This document shows, piece by piece, positions 1-8,448 of a stretch of 64,000 nt of DNA (position 1 is its first letter; each line of letters starts with the position of its first letter). The notes under the pieces were generated by a model that made no database searches, was not told the DNA's origin, and saw only the letters and a list, made by a program, of their open reading frames with translations. Origin of the DNA: Pseudomonas sp. HOU2 (GTDB lineage Bacteria > Pseudomonadota > Gammaproteobacteria > Pseudomonadales > Pseudomonadaceae); assembly GCF_040729435.1 (NCBI RefSeq), contig NZ_CP160398.1, positions 3,906,001-3,970,000 on the forward strand, written 5' to 3'. Both the position numbers and the translations under genes were made by a program.

Positions 1-2
1 CC

Positions 3-1211
3 CTGTGGTTCTCCCTCGGTATCGGCCTGATGGTCTTGCAGACCGGTGCCTTGCTCGCGCCCGGTCTGGGCCTCTCCGGTTCGCTGCTGGCGATTTTCCT
101 CGGCACGCTGGTTGGCGTGCTGCTGTTGGCCGCCGTTGGCGTGATCGGCAGCGACACCGGTCTGTCGTCGATGGCCGCGCTGAAACTGAGTCTCGGCAGC
201 AAAGGCGCGAGCCTGCCGGCGCTGCTCAACCTGCTGCAACTGATCGGTTGGGGCTCGTTCGAAATTATCGTCATGCGCGACGCCGCCAGCCTGCTCGGCA
301 GCCGTGCGTTCAGCGAAGGTTCGCTGTGGGCCAACCCGATGCTCTGGACCTTGTGCTTCGGCGCACTGGCGACTTTGCTCGCGGTCAGCGGGCCGCTGAC
401 GTTCGTGCGCAAGATCCTGCGTAAATGGGGTATCTGGCTGATCCTCGCCGCGTGCATCTGGCTGACCTGGAATCTGTTCGCCAAGGCTGATCTGGCGGCA
501 CTCTGGGCCCGTGCCGGGGACGGTTCGATGCCGTTTGCCGTGGGCTTCGACATTGCCATCGCGATGCCGCTGTCGTGGCTGCCGCTGATCGCCGATTACT
601 CGCGTTTCGGCAAGCGGGCGAAGAACGTCTTCGGCGGCACCGCCATCGGTTTCTTCATCGGCAATTTCTGGTTGATGAGTCTCGGCGTGGCCTACACCCT
701 GGCGTTTGCGCCGAGCGGTGAAGTCAATGCGTTGCTGCTGGCACTGGCCGGGGCCGGTCTGGGCATTCCGCTGTTGCTGATTCTGCTGGATGAGTCGGAA
801 AACGCTTTCGCCGACATTCATTCGGCAGCGGTGTCGAGCGGGATTCTGTTGCGCCTGAAAGTCGAGCATCTGGCCTTGGCCATCGGCGTGATCTGCACCC
901 TGATTGCACTGCTGGCGCCATTGGCGCAGTACCAGAACTTCCTGTTGCTGATCGGCTCGGTGTTTGCGCCGCTGTTCGGCGTGGTGCTGGTGGATCACTT
1001 CATCCTGCGCAAGCGCAGCGCTCAGGTGGCGTCAGGCGCATTGCGCTGGCCGGCGCTGTTGGCGTGGCTGGGCGGGATCAGCACCTACCACTTGCTGGCG
1101 AATCTGTATCCGGATGTCGGCGCGACCCTGCCGGCACTGGTGCTGGCAGGGCTGTTGCAGCTGGTGCTCGGGCGAGCCTTCAGTTACGGCCCGGAAACAG
1201 CTCGGGTTTGA
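3..1211 (+). CDS. cytX: CytX-type hydroxymethylpyrimidine/cytosine permease (5' truncated by window edge)
   Basis: An open frame enters from the left edge and ends at a TGA. The first in-frame ATG (position 30) lies inside a membrane helix, so the true start is outside the window. The visible 402 residues are almost all hydrophobic helices with short loops, including the block LPLIADYSRFGKR that is typical of the nucleobase:cation symporter-1 family. In Pseudomonas the family member in this position is usually called CytX, a putative importer of the thiamin precursor hydroxymethylpyrimidine in the inner membrane. That substrate is inferred from family and position; a cytosine or purine permease remains possible. 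The 3' end overlaps the convergent lipoprotein gene by 32 bp. Any TPP riboswitch would lie upstream, out of view. Confidence 0.75.
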   Translation: MWFSLGIGLMVLQTGALLAPGLGLSGSLLAIFLGTLVGVLLLAAVGVIGSDTGLSSMAALKLSLGSKGASLPALLNLLQLIGWGSFEIIVMRDAASLLGSRAFSEGSLWANPMLWTLCFGALATLLAVSGPLTFVRKILRKWGIWLILAACIWLTWNLFAKADLAALWARAGDGSMPFAVGFDIAIAMPLSWLPLIADYSRFGKRAKNVFGGTAIGFFIGNFWLMSLGVAYTLAFAPSGEVNALLLALAGAGLGIPLLLILLDESENAFADIHSAAVSSGILLRLKVEHLALAIGVICTLIALLAPLAQYQNFLLLIGSVFAPLFGVVLVDHFILRKRSAQVASGALRWPALLAWLGGISTYHLLANLYPDVGATLPALVLAGLLQLVLGRAFSYGPETARV

Positions 1212-1926
1212 GAATGCCGTTCAGGCGCGGGTAAGGGATCTTCAGTTCGACGTGGCCCAGCGCGTAAGGCGCGATGGTGCTCACGTCGTACTTGAGGATC
1301 ACGCCACCGTAGGTCAGCGCCACGTTCGGGGTTTTCACGAACGGCCAGCTCTTCACGAAATCCGCTTCCTGATCGAGCTTGGTGCTGATCAGCCAGCTGT
1401 TGTGCGCCACTTGCGCCGCTTTCCAGAACGCGTCTTCCTGACCCGGCAGCAACATGTCCGACAGGTTCAGCACTTTATGCTGCTGGCGCGAATAGTTGAT
1501 GAAACCGCGCCCCGGGGTGCCATGGGCGCCGCCGGTGTCGAGGTAGCTCGACAGCTCGATGATCACCAAGCCGTCATGCTGCTCGCGTACCTTGGCCTGC
1601 AGATAGCTGCTGTTGCGCGGGCCGGCGGTACGCAGGAACTGCTCACGATAGGCGGCCAGGGTCGGCGCAACCGGGGCGTTGGTCTCGGTGCGGGTCATTT
1701 GCAGCAGGCGTTTTTCGATGATGCCGTCCAGCGCAGGTTCGGCGGCGAAGTGCACGGTATCGATATTCACCAGCGGGCAGTCCGGGTTGGAACAGCCGGG
1801 TTTCAGGGTTTCCGACGCGTCGCGGGTGGTGTCCAGCGGCGTGCGGTAGTTGGGCTGGAACAGGTTGGCGCAGGCGCCCAGGGTCAGGGCGATGGCGGCC
1901 ACGGAGGCAATTTTGAAAAGCGACAT
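1180..1926 (-). CDS. RsiV/DUF3298-family lipoprotein
   Basis: This encodes 248 residues. The N-terminus is a lipoprotein signal peptide with a lipobox ending LGACAN, so Cys19 should be lipidated and the protein should sit in the cell envelope. The C-terminal half has the layout of DUF3298/RsiV-like domains: a glycine-rich SYLDTGGAHGTPG stretch followed by a beta-rich region ending VELKIPYPRL. The family is known from anti-sigma factor ectodomains and from stand-alone periplasmic proteins; the substrate of this stand-alone form is unknown. It is convergent with cytX and overlaps its 3' end. No sigma factor gene is adjacent, so an anti-sigma role is not supported here. Confidence 0.7.
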   Translation of the reverse strand: MSLFKIASVAAIALTLGACANLFQPNYRTPLDTTRDASETLKPGCSNPDCPLVNIDTVHFAAEPALDGIIEKRLLQMTRTETNAPVAPTLAAYREQFLRTAGPRNSSYLQAKVREQHDGLVIIELSSYLDTGGAHGTPGRGFINYSRQQHKVLNLSDMLLPGQEDAFWKAAQVAHNSWLISTKLDQEADFVKSWPFVKTPNVALTYGGVILKYDVSTIAPYALGHVELKIPYPRLNGILKPELFPGRN

Positions 1927-2155
1927 GGGCGTCCTTTCTGAAACAGGGGAAGGCGAAAAGTTATCCGCTTCGACTCTCGCCGAAGCAGTCAGTTCGCCAC
2001 TAAGCTAATTAGAGTGGGTTTCGCCGCCACCGTCCATCCCGCTGACGGTAAAGGGGCTGCATCAATCATGGCGGGCGCGTTAGGATGGCGCGAAGTAGAG
2101 GTCGCCAGTCACAACAAGCAACCTCGTATTGGATTTGCAGCAAGAGAGGATGCTC

Positions 2156-2773
2156 ATGACAGATTTTGCCAACGCCACTCCGGCCACCGTCGACGTCGTA
2201 AAGCGCGAGCGCTGCTACGAGGGCTTCTACAAGCTCGACCGTTTGCACCTGCGCCATGAACTGTTCGCCGGCGGCATGAGCCGCGAGATCAACCGCGAAG
2301 TCTTCGTGCGTCACGATGCCGTGTGCCTGCTGCCTTACGATCCAAAGCGCGATGAAGTGGTGCTGCTCGAGCAGTTTCGCGTCGGTGCCATGGGCAAGAC
2401 CGACAACCCGTGGCTGGTTGAACTGGTCGCCGGTCTGATCGACAAGGCCGAAGTGCCGGAAGAAGTTGCTCACCGCGAGGCGCAGGAGGAAGCTGGGCTG
2501 GATATCAAGGCCCTGTGGCCGATGACCCAATATTTCCCGTCGCCGGGCGGCAGCAACGAATTCGTGCATTTGTTCCTGGGGCACTGCAGCACCGAAGGCG
2601 TAGGCGGCCTGCATGGGCTGGAGGAAGAAGCAGAAGACATCCGCGTCACGGTCTGGGCCTTTGAAGATGCCTTGCAGGCCGTCCGTGACGGACGCATTGC
2701 CAACGCGGCGAGCATCATCGCCTTGCAATGGCTGGCGCTCAACCGCGCCGAAGTGAGGGGGTTATGGTCGTAA
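2156..2773 (+). CDS. nudF: ADP-ribose pyrophosphatase (Nudix hydrolase)
   Basis: This encodes 205 residues. The Nudix box runs from about Gly93 to Leu115 with the expected GX5EX7REXXEEXGL spacing (G, E, then REAQEEAGL), which binds the metal ion. The family hydrolyses ADP-ribose to AMP and ribose 5-phosphate in the cytoplasm. I chose the ATG at 2156 because AGAGAGGA lies 5-6 bases upstream; in-frame ATGs at 2129 and 2150 are less well placed. The order nudF-yqiB-cpdA-yqiA-parE is the same as in E. coli, which supports the identity. The gene overlaps the next one by 10 bases, so the two are probably translationally coupled. Confidence 0.93.
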   Translation: MTDFANATPATVDVVKRERCYEGFYKLDRLHLRHELFAGGMSREINREVFVRHDAVCLLPYDPKRDEVVLLEQFRVGAMGKTDNPWLVELVAGLIDKAEVPEEVAHREAQEEAGLDIKALWPMTQYFPSPGGSNEFVHLFLGHCSTEGVGGLHGLEEEAEDIRVTVWAFEDALQAVRDGRIANAASIIALQWLALNRAEVRGLWS

Positions 2774-3216
2774 ACAAGTTGCGCGATCGCTATCGAGTCG
2801 ACCTCGCCGGGCTGCAAGCTGCCTGCGAGGCCAACTACGCGCGCCTGATGCGACTGGTGCCGGACATGCGCAACGACCCCGAGGCGCGGCGGATCGCCGT
2901 GACCCAGGGTGAGCAGATGCTCGGCGTGCTGGCCCTCGAAGTGCTGCAGACCTGCCCGTACACCACCACGTTGCAGGTGCGTCAGGAACACAGTCTGCCG
3001 TGGCTGCCGGTACCGCAACTGGAAGTGCAGGTTTATCACGACGCGCGCATGGCCGAGGTCATCAGTGCCGAGCATGCACGACGCTTTCGCGGCATCTATC
3101 CTTACCCGAACGCCGCGATGCATCAGCCGGATGAAAAGGCCCAGCTCAATCTGTTCCTGGGGGAATGGCTGAGCCATTGTCTGGCCCTGGGGCACGAGTA
3201 CGAAGTCGTACGCTAG
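2764..3216 (+). CDS. yqiB: DUF1249 protein (YqiB family)
   Basis: This encodes 150 residues. It starts inside the end of nudF, with a GTGAGGGG ribosome-binding site just before the ATG at 2764. It looks soluble, with no signal peptide or membrane segment. The central part (LEVQVYHDARMAEVISA and the following RFRGIYPYPN) matches the DUF1249/YqiB family, whose function is unknown. In gammaproteobacteria the gene is regularly placed between nudF and cpdA, as here, which suggests a link to nucleotide metabolism or signalling, but this is only context. Confidence 0.85.
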   Translation: MVVNKLRDRYRVDLAGLQAACEANYARLMRLVPDMRNDPEARRIAVTQGEQMLGVLALEVLQTCPYTTTLQVRQEHSLPWLPVPQLEVQVYHDARMAEVISAEHARRFRGIYPYPNAAMHQPDEKAQLNLFLGEWLSHCLALGHEYEVVR

Positions 3217-3315
3217 TTGTGAACTGCGTCCGGTTCGCCGGTTTCCCCTTTGCGTCATCCCCCAGCATAATTGCGGCACTCAACCGATTCCGTGCTTTTG
3301 CCCTGGGAGAACGCC

Positions 3316-4131
3316 TTGCCGAGCGTATCCGCATTGACCACCGCCGATCCGGCGTTGCTGGTGCAGCTATCCGACAGTCACCTGTTCGCCGAGGCGGACG
3401 GCACGCTGCTGGGCATGAACACCCGCGAGAGCCTGCAAAAGGTCATTGAGCTGGTGTTGGGGCAGCAGCCGCAGATCGATCTGATCCTCGCCACCGGTGA
3501 TATATCCCAGGACGGCACGCTGGAGTCGTACCAGCAGTTTCGCCAGATGAGTGCGCAGATCGATGCGCCGGCGCGCTGGATTCCCGGCAATCACGATGAG
3601 CCGCTGATCATGGCTGAGGCCGCGGTGCAAAGCGCACTGCTGGAGTCGGTGGTTGATATCGGCAACTGGCGCGTGACCCTGCTCGACTCGGCGGTGCCGG
3701 GTTCTGTGCCGGGTTATCTGCAGGACGATCAACTGCAACTGCTGGCGCGTTCGTTGAGTGAAGCTCCGGAGCGCCATCATCTGGTGTGCTTCCACCATCA
3801 TCCGGTGTCGATCGGATGCTCGTGGATGGAGCCGATCGGTTTGCGCAACCCCGAAGCTTTTTTCGATGTGCTGGACCGTTTTCCCCAGGCCCGCGCAGTG
3901 CTGTGGGGGCATGTGCATCAGGAAATCGACCGCGAACGCAACGGCGTACGGCTGATGGCTTCGCCTTCGACCTGCATTCAGTTCGAGCCGGGCAGTGACG
4001 ACTTCAAGGTCGGCGAGCAGGCACCGGGCTATCGCTGGTTGCGGCTGCTGCCGGACGGGCGGCTGGAAACCGGTGTCGAGCGCGTGACCGACTTCGAATT
4101 CACCGTCGATTACGGCTCCGAAGGCTACTGA
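3316..4131 (+). CDS. cpdA: 3',5'-cyclic AMP phosphodiesterase
   Basis: This encodes 271 residues of a class III metallophosphoesterase that hydrolyses cAMP to AMP and so tunes Crp/Vfr-type regulation. The metal-binding motifs appear in order: LSDSHLF near the N-terminus, GDISQDG, GNHDEP, HHHPV and GHVHQE. I favour the TTG start at 3316, because GGGAGA lies 6 bases upstream and translation then begins MPSVSALTT. An earlier in-frame TTG at 3271 has no ribosome-binding site. The gene follows yqiB after about 100 bp and precedes yqiA, the usual gammaproteobacterial neighbourhood. Confidence 0.92.
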   Translation: MPSVSALTTADPALLVQLSDSHLFAEADGTLLGMNTRESLQKVIELVLGQQPQIDLILATGDISQDGTLESYQQFRQMSAQIDAPARWIPGNHDEPLIMAEAAVQSALLESVVDIGNWRVTLLDSAVPGSVPGYLQDDQLQLLARSLSEAPERHHLVCFHHHPVSIGCSWMEPIGLRNPEAFFDVLDRFPQARAVLWGHVHQEIDRERNGVRLMASPSTCIQFEPGSDDFKVGEQAPGYRWLRLLPDGRLETGVERVTDFEFTVDYGSEGY

Positions 4132-4141
4132 TTTCGATCAA

Positions 4142-4327
4142 GAGCCCCTCACCCCCAGCCCTCTCCCGGAGGGAGAGGGAGCTGACCGATGTGTCTGGCG
4201 TTATCCATCGACCTGAAAGAATGTGTCGATTATGGATTCGCTGAAGCTCGCTCAAGTCGGTGTAGCACTTGAATATCCCCCATTCAGTCCCCTCTCCCTC
4301 CGGGAGAGGGCTAGGGTGAGGGGCTTT
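4142..4327. repeat. Long interspersed inverted repeat (CCCTCTCCC-GGGAGAGGG type), copy 1
   Basis: This intergenic element starts GAGCCCCTCACCC and ends GGGTGAGGGGCTTTC, so its outer arms are complementary. Inside each arm is a second palindrome of the form CTCTCCC..GGGAGAGGG. The core contains the words GTGTCTGGCG and TCGACCTGAAAGA followed by GATTATGGATTC. The same element recurs at 11680-11936. It lies between cpdA and yqiA and could act as a transcript-stabilising or attenuating hairpin. It encodes nothing plausible. Confidence 0.85.
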
Positions 4328-4373
4328 CTCCCTGTAAACTCCGCTATCTTTCGCCGACACCCAGGGAGCTCAA

Positions 4374-4982
4374 ATGTCCGGTTCGATCCTCTATATCCAC
4401 GGTTTCAACAGCGCGCCGGCCTCGAAAAAGGCCTGTCAGCTGGTCGCGGTGATGGAGCGGTTGGGGTTGAGCGAGCAATTGCGTGTCCCGGCGCTGCACC
4501 ACCATCCGCGTGAAGCCATCGGTCAGTTGCAGCAGGCGATTGCCGAGCTGGGCCGGCCGTTGCTGGTGGGAAGCTCCCTCGGCGGCTACTATGCGACTCA
4601 CCTGGCTGAGCGCCACGGCTTGAAAGCCCTGCTGGTCAACCCGGCGGTCAGCCCGCACCGGATGTTCGACGGCTACCTGGGCACGCAGAAAAACCTGTAT
4701 ACCGATGAAACCTGGGAATTGACCCACGACCATGTGACGGCCCTGGCCGAGCTGGAAGTGCCGGCGCCCGTGGATGCACAGCGTTATCAGGTGTGGTTGC
4801 AGACCGGCGATGAAACACTGGATTATCGCCTCGCCCAGCAGTATTACCGGGCCTGCGCCTTGCGCATTCAGGCCGGCGGCGACCATGGTTACCAGGGTTT
4901 TGCCGAACAATTACCGGCGTTGTTGAGTTTTGCCGGCATTGGCGCCGATTTGTATCAGGCAATCGATTTCACCGCACTGTGA
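4374..4982 (+). CDS. yqiA: YqiA-type alpha/beta-hydrolase esterase
   Basis: This encodes 202 residues. The N-terminus has the oxyanion-hole signature YIHGFNSAP, followed by the nucleophile elbow VGSSLGGYYA (Ser in GxSxG). A late Asp in QTGDETLD and the His in GGDHGYQG complete a catalytic triad. The family (UPF0227/YqiA) hydrolyses short acyl esters in vitro; the physiological substrate is unknown. The ATG at 4374 follows AGGGAG. It sits 41 bp upstream of parE, in the same order as in E. coli, so the two are probably co-transcribed. Confidence 0.88.
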   Translation: MSGSILYIHGFNSAPASKKACQLVAVMERLGLSEQLRVPALHHHPREAIGQLQQAIAELGRPLLVGSSLGGYYATHLAERHGLKALLVNPAVSPHRMFDGYLGTQKNLYTDETWELTHDHVTALAELEVPAPVDAQRYQVWLQTGDETLDYRLAQQYYRACALRIQAGGDHGYQGFAEQLPALLSFAGIGADLYQAIDFTAL

Positions 4983-5023
4983 AGTCTTGCCCCTTTTCAT
5001 TGAATCACTGACGACGAGACCCT

Positions 5024-6931
5024 ATGGCCACTCCCAGCGCTAGCTCTTATAACGCCGACGCCATCGAAGTCCTCTCGGGCCTCGACCCGGTGCGCAAACG
5101 CCCCGGCATGTACACCGACACCAGTCGGCCGAACCACCTCGCCCAGGAAGTCATCGACAACAGTGTCGACGAAGCCCTGGCCGGCCACGCCAAATCGGTG
5201 CAGGTCATTCTGCACGCCGATCACTCGCTGGAAGTCAGCGACGATGGTCGCGGCATGCCGGTCGACATTCACCCGGAAGAGGGCGTGTCGGGTGTCGAGC
5301 TGATCCTCACCAAACTGCATGCGGGCGGCAAGTTTTCCAACAAGAACTACCAGTTCTCCGGCGGTCTGCACGGGGTGGGTATTTCCGTGGTCAACGCCTT
5401 GTCGACCGAAGTCCGGGTACGCGTGAAGCGTGACGGCAACGAATACCAGATGACCTTCAAGGATGGCTTCAAGGCCACCGAGCTGGAAGTCGTCGGCACC
5501 GTCGGCAAGCGCAACACCGGCACCAGCGTGTACTTCGCGCCGGATCCGAAATATTTCGATTCACCGAAATTCTCCATCAGCCGCCTCAAGCACGTGCTCA
5601 AGGCCAAGGCTGTGTTGTGCCCGGGCCTGCTGGTCAGCTTCGAAGACAAAGGCACCGGCGAAAAGGTCGAGTGGCATTACGAAGACGGTCTGCGCTCCTA
5701 TCTGGTAGACGCGGTCAGCGAATTCGAACGCCTGCCGGACGAGCCATTCTGCGGCAGCCTCGCCGGTAATAAAGAAGCGGTCGACTGGGCGCTGCTGTGG
5801 TTGCCGGAAGGTGGCGACGCGGTGCAGGAAAGCTACGTCAACCTGATCCCGACGGCGCAGGGCGGTACCCACGTCAACGGTTTGCGTCAGGGCCTGCTCG
5901 ATGCGATGCGCGAATTCTGCGAATTCCGCAGCCTGCTGCCACGCGGCGTGAAGCTGGCGCCGGAAGACGTCTGGGAGCGCATCGCTTTCGTGCTGTCGAT
6001 GAAGATGCAGGAGCCGCAATTCTCCGGCCAGACCAAAGAGCGTCTGTCGTCCCGTGAAGCGGCGGCGTTCGTTTCCGGCGTCGTGAAAGATGCATTCAGC
6101 CTGTGGCTCAACGCCAACCCGGAAACCGGTCTGGCGCTGGCCGAACTGGCGATCAACAACGCCGGGCGTCGCCTCAAGGCGAGTAAAAAGGTCGAACGCA
6201 AGCGCGTCACCCAGGGGCCGGCGCTGCCGGGCAAACTGGCTGACTGCGCCGGGCAGGACCCGATGCGTTCCGAGCTGTTCCTGGTCGAAGGTGATTCCGC
6301 CGGTGGTTCCGCCAAGCAAGCGCGGGACAAGGAATTTCAGGCGATCCTGCCGTTGCGCGGCAAGATCCTCAACACCTGGGAAGTCGACGGCAGCGAAGTG
6401 CTGGCCAGCCAGGAAGTGCACAACATTGCCGTGGCCATCGGGGTTGATCCGGGTGCGGCAGACATGAGCCAGCTGCGTTACGGCAAAATCTGCATCCTCG
6501 CCGACGCCGACTCAGACGGTCTGCACATCGCGACCTTGCTTTGCGCGTTGTTCGTCCAGCATTTCCGCCCGTTGGTGGATGCCGGTCACGTCTACGTGGC
6601 GATGCCGCCGCTGTACCGCATCGACCTCGGCAAGGAGATCTACTACGCCCTCGACGAAGCCGAGCGCGACGGGATTCTCGACCGTCTGGTGGCCGAGAAG
6701 AAACGCGGCAAACCGCAGGTCACCCGATTCAAAGGTCTGGGTGAAATGAACCCGCCGCAATTGCGTGAAACCACCATGGACCCGAACACGCGGCGTCTGG
6801 TGCAACTGACGCTGGGCGACGATTTCGCTGAGACCTCGGAAATGATGGACATGCTGCTGGCGAAGAAACGCGCCGGTGACCGCAAGAGCTGGCTCGAATC
6901 CAAGGGCAACCTCGCCGAGGTGACGGCCTGA
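5024..6931 (+). CDS. parE: DNA topoisomerase IV subunit B
   Basis: This encodes 635 residues, the normal length. The GHKL ATPase motifs are visible (EVIDNSVDEALAGHA, DDGRGMP and GGLHGVG). Further on is the TOPRIM domain with LVEGDSAGGSAKQARD and the metal-binding DADSDGLH. ParE hydrolyses ATP to drive strand passage by the ParC2ParE2 complex, which separates daughter chromosomes after replication. The TGA overlaps the ATG of the next gene by one base. parC follows only after two small unrelated genes. Confidence 0.97.
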   Translation: MATPSASSYNADAIEVLSGLDPVRKRPGMYTDTSRPNHLAQEVIDNSVDEALAGHAKSVQVILHADHSLEVSDDGRGMPVDIHPEEGVSGVELILTKLHAGGKFSNKNYQFSGGLHGVGISVVNALSTEVRVRVKRDGNEYQMTFKDGFKATELEVVGTVGKRNTGTSVYFAPDPKYFDSPKFSISRLKHVLKAKAVLCPGLLVSFEDKGTGEKVEWHYEDGLRSYLVDAVSEFERLPDEPFCGSLAGNKEAVDWALLWLPEGGDAVQESYVNLIPTAQGGTHVNGLRQGLLDAMREFCEFRSLLPRGVKLAPEDVWERIAFVLSMKMQEPQFSGQTKERLSSREAAAFVSGVVKDAFSLWLNANPETGLALAELAINNAGRRLKASKKVERKRVTQGPALPGKLADCAGQDPMRSELFLVEGDSAGGSAKQARDKEFQAILPLRGKILNTWEVDGSEVLASQEVHNIAVAIGVDPGAADMSQLRYGKICILADADSDGLHIATLLCALFVQHFRPLVDAGHVYVAMPPLYRIDLGKEIYYALDEAERDGILDRLVAEKKRGKPQVTRFKGLGEMNPPQLRETTMDPNTRRLVQLTLGDDFAETSEMMDMLLAKKRAGDRKSWLESKGNLAEVTA

Positions 6932-7920
6932 TGCGGTTTGGCTGGGCCTTGGCGGGTGCGTTGCTGCTGAGTGCGATGAGTGTGTCGGCCGAGCCGCTGC
7001 AGGAGCTGCGTGTGCTCTCCGAACACCCGGTCGAAGGCATGCGTGGCGGCAACCTGTCGGGACTGGCCCTGTGTGGCAGCGAGTTGTGGACGGTGTCGGA
7101 CCGCGATGACGATCAGATCTATCGGCTCAATACCGCCGATCGGGTCTGGCAGGCCGAAGCCTTGCACATCGACGTGCCCCCGGTGCCGGAGACCGGTCTG
7201 CCGTGGGGATTGCGCTCGCGCAATTGGGCCGCGTCGTTCGTGCGCGGTGGCGACCTGGATTTCGAAGGTATCAGCTGCGACAGCGCCGGCAATCGCTACA
7301 TTGTCAGCGAGGGCCACGCGGCGGTCTTGCAGGTGCCCGTCAGCGGCCCGGTCAACTGGCTGAAGATTTCGCCGATGATGGTTCGCGAAGCACGTGCCAG
7401 TGGCATGCTCCTGCATTTCAACGCGATCTTCGAAGGTCTGGCGATCAATCCGGCGGGCGATCAGATGTGGCTGGCCGGCGAACGGCAAAACCGCGGCTTG
7501 CTGCTGATCAAGCGTCAGCAGACAGTGTGGGATTGCGACGGTCGTTGCGTGCTGCTCAGCGAGGGCGGCAAGGAGGTGCAGCCGCCGCAGTTCCCGCATG
7601 CCAAAGCGGTCGACCGCGACTTTTCCGACCTTTCGTTGTTCAACGGCAAATTGTTTACCCTTGAACGCAACGCCTTCCAGATTTGTCGGCGCGATGCGCA
7701 GACCGCCAAGGTCGAGCGTTGCTGGTCGTACGCCGCTGAACTGTTGCAGGCCAACCGCCGTTACGCGCAGAACTTCGGGCTGGAAGAGGCACTGATCGTT
7801 GACGCTGATGGTGCGTGGGTCGGCGTCGACAATAATTTCGGCCCCCGCGCCGACGGTGAGGTTCGCCCGATCGTCTGGCGTTTCGCCGCGCCGGAAGGTG
7901 GCTGGAGCGCCAAGCCGTGA
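6931..7920 (+). CDS. Secreted esterase-like (phytase-fold) protein
   Basis: This encodes 329 residues with a signal peptide that probably ends after SAMSVSA, so the protein should be periplasmic or secreted. The rest resembles the esterase-like activity of phytase family (PF13449). Its beta-propeller motifs include LSGLALCGSELWTVSDRDDDQIY and FEGISCDSAG (an acidic E-G-I pattern), then AIFEGLAINPAG and late VGVDNNFG. The substrate is unknown. It overlaps parE by 1 bp and the next gene by 4 bp, so it is co-translated with topoisomerase IV genes. This arrangement is recalled for other pseudomonads, but the link to DNA topology is unexplained. Confidence 0.8.
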   Translation: MRFGWALAGALLLSAMSVSAEPLQELRVLSEHPVEGMRGGNLSGLALCGSELWTVSDRDDDQIYRLNTADRVWQAEALHIDVPPVPETGLPWGLRSRNWAASFVRGGDLDFEGISCDSAGNRYIVSEGHAAVLQVPVSGPVNWLKISPMMVREARASGMLLHFNAIFEGLAINPAGDQMWLAGERQNRGLLLIKRQQTVWDCDGRCVLLSEGGKEVQPPQFPHAKAVDRDFSDLSLFNGKLFTLERNAFQICRRDAQTAKVERCWSYAAELLQANRRYAQNFGLEEALIVDADGAWVGVDNNFGPRADGEVRPIVWRFAAPEGGWSAKP

Positions 7921-8441
7921 ATCAGCAACCGCCGGGTAAACGCGCCGGCCGGGTGCTGATGATTCTGGCCTGGTGCGCGGGGCTGTTTCTGGCCACGCGG
8001 TTTTTCGGCCAGTGGGAACAGCGTCAGCAGAATCCGAATGTCGTGGTCAGCTCCGAGCAGCATGACGGCGTGATCGAAGTAAAACTGGCCGGCAATGCTC
8101 AAGGGCATTTTGTCGCCAGCGGTCAGATCAACGGTGAGCCGGTGGAGTTCATGCTCGACACCGGCGCCACCGATGTGGCGATCCCGGCGGATCTGGCCAA
8201 ACGCTTGAAACTGGAAGAAGGTTTCGGCGTGACCCTGAGCACGGCCAACGGCCTGACCCAGGGCTACCGGACAAAGATCGACCGCCTGCAACTGGGCGAC
8301 ATCGTGCTGCGGGACGTCCGCGCACTGGTGGCGCCGGGGCTGCATGGCGATCAGGTGCTGCTCGGCATGAGCGCCCTGAACAAACTTGAATTTACCCAGC
8401 GCGGTGGCACCATGCTGCTGCGCCAGACAACGAACCGATGA
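7917..8441 (+). CDS. Membrane-anchored retropepsin-like aspartic protease
   Basis: This encodes 174 residues from a GTG that overlaps the preceding TGA (GTGA). One membrane segment (about residues 12-30) is followed by a periplasm-facing domain with the aspartic protease motif [13 protein letters not shown] (Asp81) and a C-terminal hydrophobic [12 protein letters not shown] motif. These features define the TIGR02281/clan AA retropepsin-like family, which should work as a homodimer because each chain carries one catalytic Asp. The target is unknown. It ends 7 bp before parC. Confidence 0.85.
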   Translation: MNQQPPGKRAGRVLMILAWCAGLFLATRFFGQWEQRQQNPNVVVSSEQHDGVIEVKLAGNAQGHFVASGQINGEPVEFMLDTGATDVAIPADLAKRLKLEEGFGVTLSTANGLTQGYRTKIDRLQLGDIVLRDVRALVAPGLHGDQVLLGMSALNKLEFTQRGGTMLLRQTTNR

Positions 8442-8448
8442 GGCCCGC

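Noticed and set aside
1964..2128. Possible TPP riboswitch near nudF
   Set aside because: CytX genes are often under such a switch, but I found no THI-box core here, and the 5' end of cytX is outside the window.
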